From CAYMBP01 sp964388745 (GTDB lineage Bacteria; Babelota; Babeliae; Babelales; RVW-14): a stretch of DNA of 5,741 bases. The notes beneath the pieces were generated by a model. It had not been told where the DNA came from. It did no database searches and worked only from the letters and a program-made list of their open reading frames with translations. The DNA is taken from assembly GCA_964388745.1 (NCBI GenBank), contig CAYMBP010000037.1, positions 1 to 5,741 of the forward strand. Direction: 5' to 3'. The translations under genes were made by a program, and so were the position numbers. Shown piece after piece: positions 1 to 5,242 of the stretch (position 1 is the stretch's first letter; each line of letters starts with the position of its first letter).

Positions 1-284
1 AGAAAATTATATTTTCTACACAAATAGCCTATGCATACCGCTTCTTCTGGATTGAGTCAAAAGATAATTATTTGAAAGCGCAAGGATTAACTTATTCACC
101 AAAAGAAGCTCTTTTCCGAATTGAAAAATCACCCTATGTTTCATTGATACAAGAAGAGTCTTTCGACATTTACAATAATGACCCTATGGATCACCTTTGC
201 CTTGTTGTTGATAATGCTGTTCTTGATTTTATTACCGCCCCACCATACGACAAAGAATTTATGCGTGAAAAGGAAGAAAAATGA
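1..284 (+). CDS. imm1, copy A: putative immunity-family protein (5' truncated by window)
   Basis: The reading frame is open from the first full codon (position 3) to the TGA at 282-284. It matches residues 41-133 of the 133-residue proteins at 2380 and 4094 exactly, so it is the 3' part of a third copy whose start lies outside the window. The TTG at 72 is an internal Leu codon, not a start. The visible part carries the family pattern: S-P-Y followed by LIQEES, then DHLCLVVDNAVLDFI, and a charged tail ending REKEEK. The stop overlaps the next start as ATGA, and TGA is followed at once by in-frame TAG. I see no signal peptide or membrane segment, so it is probably cytoplasmic. An immunity role is inferred only from the toxin next door and the downstream copies; the family is not one I can name. 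Confidence 0.8.
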   Translation, partial: KIIFSTQIAYAYRFFWIESKDNYLKAQGLTYSPKEALFRIEKSPYVSLIQEESFDIYNNDPMDHLCLVVDNAVLDFITAPPYDKEFMREKEEK

Positions 285-679
285 TAGAAGAAGTTTGGGA
301 AAGATGGCATCCTATTGAAAATCTAGAACAAAAATATGAGCTTATGAGCTTTAATCAGGATGAGAAAATTTTGCATTTTTTACTCAAAAATCATTATACA
401 AAAAACAGAATAACGGTTAGTTTTCAAAAAGGGCTTATATCTTACTGGATGAAAGACGAAACATATTCCGTTAAAAGGATATATGATACTGAAATAAAAT
501 ATGGAGATGGATTCTTAGGATTTTGGACATTTTTTACCATATCAAATTCTTCATATCTCAAGAACTATTTTAAGGGAATAAAGGTTAGCGACAAGATCAT
601 TCATTTTTGCATAATAACAAGCAATGATTTTATCGATATTTTTGCAACAGAACATCCTGTCGTTAAAAAAATTACGTAA
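281..679 (+). CDS. imm2, copy A: putative immunity-family protein
   Basis: This 132-residue protein is identical to those at 2778 and 4492. It starts at an ATG that overlaps the previous stop by 4 nt (ATGA), with a GGAAG purine run upstream inside imm1, so translation is probably coupled. It has no signal peptide or transmembrane helix. Residues 1-50 are charged with a W-rich start (VWERWHP). Residues 43-57 look like paired beta strands (RITVSFQKG then ISYWM). The C-terminal part has SSYLKNYF at 90-97 and IIHFCIITSNDFIDIF at 106-121, followed by P126. The last block aligns by eye with the other small genes of the locus, which suggests paralogy. The product is unrecognised; an immunity role is inferred from its place beside a secreted toxin. 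Confidence 0.85.
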   Translation: MIEEVWERWHPIENLEQKYELMSFNQDEKILHFLLKNHYTKNRITVSFQKGLISYWMKDETYSVKRIYDTEIKYGDGFLGFWTFFTISNSSYLKNYFKGIKVSDKIIHFCIITSNDFIDIFATEHPVVKKIT

Positions 680-763
680 AAAAGTCATAATAAATATGTA
701 AGCCATATTACCCTCCCACCCAAAAAGAGCTCAATCTTTAATAAAAACGAAAGAATTAAGGAC
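680..763 (+). other. Intergenic spacer of unit A, with possible remnant of imm3 start
   Basis: This 84-bp spacer is the same as the one at 4891-4974. Its first part aligns with 3177-3203 of unit B, where imm3 begins. Here the bases matching the imm3 ATG at 3184 read ATA (687-689), and the next ATG (696) is followed directly by TAA. A C-rich tract (ACCCTCCCACCC) follows. I see no convincing promoter or terminator. Confidence 0.4.
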
Positions 764-1009
764 ATGTATAACAAAAAACAATTTGGTAAAGAATTGAAAA
801 TCAAAGTGTTACAAAAGCAGGATGTTGCCGATATAGGTCATTGGTCATATTCGGTATACTTAGAAAATATAGAAGACATCGACCTCAAATTTAGAAACAT
901 ACTACTCACTCTTAATACGATGGAAGATGGACCAGAGTTTGCATTTACCTATGAAGAATTAGAAAAAATAGCGAATAATCTTATTGCAGGAAAAGAAATA
1001 AAATTATAA
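764..1009 (+). CDS. Small 81-residue protein, candidate immunity or antitoxin (copy A, intact)
   Basis: This is an intact 81-codon gene ending 41 nt before the toxin start. The only plausible start is the ATG at 764; an AAGGA purine box ends one nucleotide before it, which is unusually tight. The protein has a basic N-terminus (YNKKQFGKELKIKVLQK), a central part with GHWSYSVYLENIED, and a C-terminus MEDGPEF-AFTYEELEKIANNLI. The last part looks like a helix that may pair with the preceding strands. It has no signal peptide or membrane segment. It does not share the C-terminal pattern of imm1-imm4, so it is a separate family. Its size and its place beside the toxin suggest an immunity or antitoxin protein, but I cannot name the family. 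A frameshifted second copy lies at 4975. Confidence 0.8.
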   Translation: MYNKKQFGKELKIKVLQKQDVADIGHWSYSVYLENIEDIDLKFRNILLTLNTMEDGPEFAFTYEELEKIANNLIAGKEIKL

Positions 1010-1040
1010 CATATAGTAACAAAATACATTACCTTAAGAA

Positions 1041-1046
1041 AGGAGG
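1041..1046 (+). promoter_or_regulatory. Strong Shine-Dalgarno of the toxin gene
   Basis: AGGAGG lies 4 nt before the ATG at 1051, within AAAGGAGGAGTA. It is the best ribosome binding site in the window and fixes the toxin start. The small genes have much weaker or tighter sites. Confidence 0.8.
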
Positions 1047-1050
1047 AGTA

Positions 1051-2364
1051 ATGATATCTTTGATTTTGTTTATTTTTTTATTCATAATGCAACCCCTCTT
1101 ATCTCACACAATACCTCCAACCGCACTGATCAAAACACCCACGGGATATTGCCCCATTCAAGACCTTAATGAAAATGATCCAGTTACCTCATGTGACGAA
1201 AATAACAATCAAGAATCCACATCGTATGTCATCAACAAACATCTTGTTGCTCATGATATGATGCTTGAAATTGCTGTAGAAGATAATCTTATGTACTGCC
1301 TTATTCAAGCCCCTGAAACGGTATATGATAAACGCTCCTGGATCACACAACACTGCTTTGAAGAAATCAAACAAAAAATTGCTGATGAATATGACTGCAC
1401 ATCTGATTCTGTAACATTAGATCTTTATGATTTACCTGAAAATGACATTCTGCTGACGCTACATCCTCACCATAATTTTTATATTAAATCTGAAAACGGC
1501 GATCACCTTTGCCATAATTGGGGAGTCGCTCTTCCTATTGTTTCATGTTCAGCCGCTACAGGGTGGTCGTTTTTTGGCATTGCTGCGTCAGCATTCACCC
1601 CCGCCTCTCTTCTTGCTGTTGCTATTACTGTCACTACACAAATTGTCACATCAAAAATTATTGATCACTTAAATAAAAAACAACATCCAAATGACGCATA
1701 TCCGTCAGAACTGGCGTGCGCTTCAATAACTCCCAATCAATTTATTCCACAAAAACCAACCGCTCATTTTTCTCAAGTTCACAAAACAACGGTTGTTGAT
1801 CACGATGAAAAACGCACCACAGGATGTGCTGGCATCCCGCAACCAGACCCAGCCCGTGATAAAAATGAAGGCTGCTTCTTGCCTGTCAAACAAAAAACAC
1901 CGATTTGCATCCTTCCCATTGAACAACCAAAAGAAAATAAAAAAACAGGCTGCTTTGATACAACTGAAGCCCAGACTCCTATTTTTCACATTCAAGAAAT
2001 AGTCAAAGAAAACAGGCAAAAACCTGTAGCACCTCAAAAGGAAAATCCCCATACTCCATCAGACTCTCAAGGTGAAAAAACTAAAACCGTTGAAGATATA
2101 GTGAAAGAAGCTCAACCATGGGAAGACATTACATCTCCATCAGAGCAATTCATAAAAAGTGGCGATTTTAATGATACCTTAAAAGACTTTAACTCGCTAG
2201 AATTGTCCGAAGTAAAAGATATTTCTGTTGGCAAAACAGGAATACTGCCAAATGGCAATAGAGTAAATGCTCGAAACACCTCTAGTGGAGACTATAAATT
2301 CCCAACCTTAGAGATAATACGTGGCAAGGGCAATAGAACAAAAATTCGATATGGAACCCCTTAA
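1051..2364 (+). CDS. Secreted Hint-domain polymorphic-toxin-like protein
   Basis: This is a 437-residue protein. Residues 1-18 are a hydrophobic signal sequence, with likely cleavage around LLS-HT. Residues 21-156 resemble a Hint (intein/hedgehog) domain: TALIKTPTGYCPIQDL with ENDPV matches the usual T-x-V-x-T-G-x-I-x-x-L-x-x-G-D block, and HNFYI (141-145) plus HLCHN (152-156) match the closing HNFYV...LVHN block. The canonical N-terminal Cys is not evident, as Thr or Ser lies there. Residues 157-200 are a Gly/Ala-rich hydrophobic segment that could insert in a membrane. Residues 205-360 are a Pro/Lys/Gln-rich linker with repeated T/E-G-C motifs. Residues about 390-437 form a compact tip: GILPNGNRVNAR, PTLEI and KIRYG. 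Hint domains in toxins of this kind are thought to release the C-terminal toxin. The tip's activity is unknown; a nuclease is only a guess. No RHS or filamentous repeats are present. Confidence 0.75.
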   Translation: MISLILFIFLFIMQPLLSHTIPPTALIKTPTGYCPIQDLNENDPVTSCDENNNQESTSYVINKHLVAHDMMLEIAVEDNLMYCLIQAPETVYDKRSWITQHCFEEIKQKIADEYDCTSDSVTLDLYDLPENDILLTLHPHHNFYIKSENGDHLCHNWGVALPIVSCSAATGWSFFGIAASAFTPASLLAVAITVTTQIVTSKIIDHLNKKQHPNDAYPSELACASITPNQFIPQKPTAHFSQVHKTTVVDHDEKRTTGCAGIPQPDPARDKNEGCFLPVKQKTPICILPIEQPKENKKTGCFDTTEAQTPIFHIQEIVKENRQKPVAPQKENPHTPSDSQGEKTKTVEDIVKEAQPWEDITSPSEQFIKSGDFNDTLKDFNSLELSEVKDISVGKTGILPNGNRVNARNTSSGDYKFPTLEIIRGKGNRTKIRYGTP

Positions 2365-2379
2365 CTCAAGAAAGATGCT
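2341..2379 (+). repeat. Toxin-end/spacer repeat, paired with 4055-4093
   Basis: This covers the last toxin codons and the spacer CTCAAGAAAGAT before imm1. It aligns without gaps with 4055-4093, with five transitions in 39 bases. It carries the imm1 ribosome site and may have served as a recombination joint between cassettes. Confidence 0.6.
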
Positions 2380-2781
2380 GTGATACTTATTCAAGACCCA
2401 ACATTATTATGGCTTAATACCCTAAAAACCTTTATAGAAGTTAAGCAAGAAGATCTCTCTGGAGACACGTTTTTTACTTTTTATGACGCAAATAATAAGA
2501 AAATTATATTTTCTACACAAATAGCCTATGCATACCGCTTCTTCTGGATTGAGTCAAAAGATAATTATTTGAAAGCGCAAGGATTAACTTATTCACCAAA
2601 AGAAGCTCTTTTCCGAATTGAAAAATCACCCTATGTTTCATTGATACAAGAAGAGTCTTTCGACATTTACAATAATGACCCTATGGATCACCTTTGCCTT
2701 GTTGTTGATAATGCTGTTCTTGATTTTATTACCGCCCCACCATACGACAAAGAATTTATGCGTGAAAAGGAAGAAAAATGA
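2380..2781 (+). CDS. imm1, copy B: putative cognate immunity protein of the toxin
   Basis: This 133-residue protein starts at GTG 2380, only 15 nt after the toxin stop, with AAGAAAG as a weak ribosome site. The aligned copy at 4094 has ATG at the same place, which supports this start. Residues 1-39 are specific to this copy (MILIQDPTLLWLN, then EVKQEDLSGDTFF). From residue 40 on it is identical to the other copies. It shows strands around FFTFYD and KIIFSTQIAY, an aromatic stretch AYRFFWIE, SPYVSLIQEES at 83-93, and DHLCLVVDNAVLDFI at 103-117. There is no signal peptide. Its position directly behind the toxin is where the cognate immunity gene is normally found, so this is the best immunity candidate here. 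That is inference from position; the family is unrecognised. Confidence 0.85.
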   Translation: MILIQDPTLLWLNTLKTFIEVKQEDLSGDTFFTFYDANNKKIIFSTQIAYAYRFFWIESKDNYLKAQGLTYSPKEALFRIEKSPYVSLIQEESFDIYNNDPMDHLCLVVDNAVLDFITAPPYDKEFMREKEEK

Positions 2782-3163
2782 TAGAAGAAGTTTGGGAAAG
2801 ATGGCATCCTATTGAAAATCTAGAACAAAAATATGAGCTTATGAGCTTTAATCAGGATGAGAAAATTTTGCATTTTTTACTCAAAAATCATTATACAAAA
2901 AACAGAATAACGGTTAGTTTTCAAAAAGGGCTTATATCTTACTGGATGAAAGACGAAACATATTCCGTTAAAAGGATATATGATACTGAAATAAAATATG
3001 GAGATGGATTCTTAGGATTTTGGACATTTTTTACCATATCAAATTCTTCATATCTCAAGAACTATTTTAAGGGAATAAAGGTTAGCGACAAGATCATTCA
3101 TTTTTGCATAATAACAAGCAATGATTTTATCGATATTTTTGCAACAGAACATCCTGTCGTTAA
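2498..3163 (+). repeat. Long direct repeat, copy B (666 bp)
   Basis: This stretch matches 1-666 and 4212-4877. Identity starts abruptly inside imm1 codon 40 and ends at the AAG/AAA difference at 3164; weaker similarity continues to about 3203. Confidence 0.9.
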
Positions 3164-3176
3164 GAAAATTACGTAA
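2778..3176 (+). CDS. imm2, copy B: putative immunity-family protein
   Basis: This copy is identical in protein to those at 281 and 4492. It starts in a 4-nt ATGA overlap with imm1. One silent difference (AAG for AAA at 3164) near the 3' end marks where unit B starts to diverge from units A and C. In this unit it is followed by imm3 and imm4 instead of the 81-codon gene. The features are as in copy A: SSYLKNYF at 90-97 and IIHFCIITSNDFIDIF at 106-121. It is likely cytoplasmic. Because the imm1-imm2 pair stays together in all three units, the two products may act together or be linked as a module; the sequence alone does not show this. Confidence 0.85.
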   Translation: MIEEVWERWHPIENLEQKYELMSFNQDEKILHFLLKNHYTKNRITVSFQKGLISYWMKDETYSVKRIYDTEIKYGDGFLGFWTFFTISNSSYLKNYFKGIKVSDKIIHFCIITSNDFIDIFATEHPVVKKIT

Positions 3177-3183
3177 AAAAGTA

Positions 3184-3645
3184 ATGATAAATATGCAAAC
3201 CATGACACACAAAAAACATTCATCTGATAGCTGGAAGTTTCTTCCAGCTCCAAACAAGCTCTCTTATGACTACTACCTTAAAGAATCCATTCACAAAAAT
3301 CTCTCGCTTACGCTTATTTTCAATCAAATAAAAAAAATTTCATCCGAGCAGCTTATCATTAAGTTTGAAAACTCTGTAATGCTGAGTAGAATAAGCAATG
3401 AATCTTATCGAACGAAAACCTTAGAGATACTGAATAAACTCAATACCCCCCAAAAAACAATGCCTCCTCACCTGTATAAAATAACAGATTCTTCATATCT
3501 TGATTTTTTCCACAAATATCACAAAAAACCAAAGGGGCAGTTCTCACACTTTGCCATTATTGATTATGATTCAATCATTGATGTAATCACTCACAGCATC
3601 CCAGAAGTTAAAATTGCATCAAATCAAGAAGGACCCAATCAGTGA
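3184..3645 (+). CDS. imm3: putative immunity-family protein, unit B only
   Basis: The open frame extends back to 3121 inside imm2, but that part only shadows imm2. I place the start at ATG 3184, 7 nt after the imm2 stop, giving 153 residues; ATG 3193 and 3202 are also possible, since no clear ribosome site decides. The protein is basic in its N-terminal part (THKKHSSDSWKF). The block QLIIKFENSVMLSRISNESY resembles RITVSFQKGLISYW of imm2. ITDSSYLDFF at 100-109 and HFAIIDYDSIIDVI at 122-135, followed by P140, resemble the C-terminus of imm2 closely. I therefore read it as a diverged paralog of imm2 and a likely extra (orphan) immunity gene. No known family is recognised. Confidence 0.75.
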   Translation: MINMQTMTHKKHSSDSWKFLPAPNKLSYDYYLKESIHKNLSLTLIFNQIKKISSEQLIIKFENSVMLSRISNESYRTKTLEILNKLNTPQKTMPPHLYKITDSSYLDFFHKYHKKPKGQFSHFAIIDYDSIIDVITHSIPEVKIASNQEGPNQ

Positions 3646-4055
3646 AACGATATGATCAATTTATCATAGAACCCTGCTGTAAAAATTTAAATACCTTAAA
3701 CACATTACTCCTCAATCCAGAAGGACTCAAAATCAATGCTTCATGCACACCCGAAACAAGCTCTTGCACCGAAATATTGTTTGATGGGAAAATTCATACC
3801 TATCTTGTCTCTCATAAAATTTCGGCTCAAGAGCCTTTTTTAAGCAAATACCTTAAAACGCAAATTAATTTAAATAAGCCTCCTTATTTTCTCAGAACAA
3901 GCGAATCTCCTCTTATTGATTGGATTCAAGAAGAATCTGATGGTTTCTGCAGTGAAATGAATGAGCTCATTCATTTCATATATATCGTAGAAAAATCTAT
4001 GATTGAAGTTGTCGCAGAATATACACCAACAATATCACATAAGGCTCACCAATAA
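3642..4055 (+). CDS. imm4: putative immunity-family protein, unit B only
   Basis: This 137-residue protein starts at GTG 3642, overlapping the imm3 stop as GTGA, with GAAGGA about 9 nt upstream, so the pair is probably translationally coupled. Its N-terminus has five Cys in the first 42 residues (PCCKNL, ASC, SSC), unlike its neighbours. The C-terminal part, SPLIDWIQEES at 89-99 and IHFIYIVEKSMIEVV at 110-124 with P129, matches imm1 (SPYVSLIQEES and DHLCLVVDNAVLDFI) in order and spacing. It therefore seems to be an imm1-type paralog, as imm3 is an imm2-type paralog. It has no signal peptide or transmembrane helix. Its function is inferred only from context. Confidence 0.75.
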   Translation: MKRYDQFIIEPCCKNLNTLNTLLLNPEGLKINASCTPETSSCTEILFDGKIHTYLVSHKISAQEPFLSKYLKTQINLNKPPYFLRTSESPLIDWIQEESDGFCSEMNELIHFIYIVEKSMIEVVAEYTPTISHKAHQ

Positions 4056-4078
4056 AAATTCAATATAAAACCTCTTAA
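4055..4078 (+). pseudogene. Relic of a toxin 3' end (last eight codons)
   Basis: AAAATTCAATATAAAACC followed by TCTTAA aligns without gaps with the last codons of the toxin gene (2341-2364). It would read K-I-Q-Y-K-T-S-stop against K-I-R-Y-G-T-P-stop. The match continues through the spacer to the start of imm1 (2365-2379 against 4079-4093). Over the 39 aligned bases I count five differences, all transitions. It begins at the imm4 stop codon. It suggests that unit C once followed a toxin gene, the rest of which is gone. Confidence 0.6.
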
Positions 4079-4093
4079 CTCAAGAAAGATACT

Positions 4094-4495
4094 ATGATAC
4101 TCATTCAAGATCCAATATTATTATGGCTCAATACGCTAAAAACGTTTATTGGAGTCCAGCGAGCTGAGCTCTCAGGAGACGCATTTTTTGTTTTTTATAA
4201 CATCAATAATGAGAAAATTATATTTTCTACACAAATAGCCTATGCATACCGCTTCTTCTGGATTGAGTCAAAAGATAATTATTTGAAAGCGCAAGGATTA
4301 ACTTATTCACCAAAAGAAGCTCTTTTCCGAATTGAAAAATCACCCTATGTTTCATTGATACAAGAAGAGTCTTTCGACATTTACAATAATGACCCTATGG
4401 ATCACCTTTGCCTTGTTGTTGATAATGCTGTTCTTGATTTTATTACCGCCCCACCATACGACAAAGAATTTATGCGTGAAAAGGAAGAAAAATGA
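4094..4495 (+). CDS. imm1, copy C: putative orphan immunity protein
   Basis: This 133-residue protein starts at ATG 4094 with AAGAAAG upstream. Residues 1-40 differ from copy B at about a dozen positions (for example GVQRAELSGDAFFVFYNINN against EVKQEDLSGDTFFTFYDANN), while everything from residue 41 on is identical. The switch between diverged and identical DNA at 4212 is abrupt. If the N-terminal part contributes to toxin recognition, this copy could protect against a different toxin variant; that is speculation. There is no intact toxin before it, only the short relic at 4055-4078, so it is best called an orphan immunity candidate. Confidence 0.85.
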   Translation: MILIQDPILLWLNTLKTFIGVQRAELSGDAFFVFYNINNEKIIFSTQIAYAYRFFWIESKDNYLKAQGLTYSPKEALFRIEKSPYVSLIQEESFDIYNNDPMDHLCLVVDNAVLDFITAPPYDKEFMREKEEK

Positions 4496-5185
4496 TAGAA
4501 GAAGTTTGGGAAAGATGGCATCCTATTGAAAATCTAGAACAAAAATATGAGCTTATGAGCTTTAATCAGGATGAGAAAATTTTGCATTTTTTACTCAAAA
4601 ATCATTATACAAAAAACAGAATAACGGTTAGTTTTCAAAAAGGGCTTATATCTTACTGGATGAAAGACGAAACATATTCCGTTAAAAGGATATATGATAC
4701 TGAAATAAAATATGGAGATGGATTCTTAGGATTTTGGACATTTTTTACCATATCAAATTCTTCATATCTCAAGAACTATTTTAAGGGAATAAAGGTTAGC
4801 GACAAGATCATTCATTTTTGCATAATAACAAGCAATGATTTTATCGATATTTTTGCAACAGAACATCCTGTCGTTAAAAAAATTACGTAAAAAAGTCATA
4901 ATAAATATGTAAGCCATATTACCCTCCCACCCAAAAAGAGCTCAATCTTTAATAAAAACGAAAGAATTAAGGACATGTATAACAAAAAACAATTTGGTAA
5001 AGAATTGAAAATCAAAGTGTTACAAAAGCAGGATGTTGCCGATATAGGTCATTGGTCATATTCGGTATACTTAGAAAATATAGAAGACATCGACCTCAAA
5101 TTTAGAAACATACTACTCACTCTTAATACGATGGAAGATGGACCAGAGTTTTGCATTTACCTATGAAGAATTAGAAAAAATAGCG
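4212..5185 (+). repeat. Long direct repeat, copy C
   Basis: This stretch matches 1-973 with one extra T at 5149-5152. It ends at ATAGCG, after which the tails of the 81-codon gene copies differ. Confidence 0.9.
4492..4890 (+). CDS. imm2, copy C: putative immunity-family protein
   Basis: This 132-residue protein is identical to copies A and B and starts in the same 4-nt ATGA overlap with imm1. The DNA also matches copy A throughout, including the spacer after it. It has the same conserved C-terminal blocks (SSYLKNYF, IIHFCIITSNDFIDIF). The lack of even silent change among three copies points to very recent duplication or ongoing gene conversion rather than selection on the protein alone. Its product is unrecognised; immunity is inferred from context. 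Confidence 0.85.
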   Translation: MIEEVWERWHPIENLEQKYELMSFNQDEKILHFLLKNHYTKNRITVSFQKGLISYWMKDETYSVKRIYDTEIKYGDGFLGFWTFFTISNSSYLKNYFKGIKVSDKIIHFCIITSNDFIDIFATEHPVVKKIT

Positions 5186-5221
5186 GATGACCTCATTGCT
5201 GGAAAACATGATATAAAGTAA
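4975..5221 (+). pseudogene. Frameshifted copy of the 81-residue gene (copy C)
   Basis: This copy is identical to 764-1009 up to GGACCAGAG, where it has TTTT (5149-5152) against TTT (938-940). The extra T shifts the frame, so translation ends after 63 residues with GPEFCIYL. Removing one T restores an 81-residue frame ending ADDLIAGKHDIK with TAA at 5219-5221. That tail differs from copy A (ANNLIAGKEIKL), and the two sequences diverge just after 5185. The protein would lose its C-terminal helix. The intact, still similar tail suggests that the shift is recent or is a sequencing error in a short T run. Confidence 0.75.
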
Positions 5222-5242
5222 ATGCTATTTATTCAAAAAAAT

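Larger units (their letters stand above)
1..973 (+). repeat. Long direct repeat, copy A
   Basis: Positions 1-973 match 4212-5185 with a single one-base insertion in the latter. Positions 1-666 also match 2498-3163 without difference that I can see. It covers most of imm1, all of imm2, the spacer and most of the 81-codon gene. The left end is cut by the window. Confidence 0.9.

Noticed and set aside
984..1010. TTGCAG and TATAAC as a promoter for the toxin
   Set aside because: The spacing is 15 nt and the DNA is AT-rich, so chance matches are frequent; it also overlaps the end of the 81-codon gene.
1723..2052. Minus-strand 109-codon open frame opposite the toxin linker
   Set aside because: It is a shadow of the toxin gene, has no ribosome site, and its Phe/Cys-rich composition is typical of antisense of a Lys/Gln-rich linker.
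3121..3183. Long upstream extension of imm3 from the ATG at 3121
   Set aside because: It lies wholly within imm2 in another frame and would need a 56-nt overlap; the same DNA in units A and C does not lead into imm3. The ATG at 3184 is preferred.
1..5221. Insertion sequence or integron-like origin of the repeats
   Set aside because: No transposase, integrase, terminal inverted repeats or attC-like sites are visible; the repeats contain only small immunity-like genes.
5222..5242. Terminator between unit C and the convergent ABC gene
   Set aside because: The 21-bp gap has A and T runs but no GC-rich stem that I can find.
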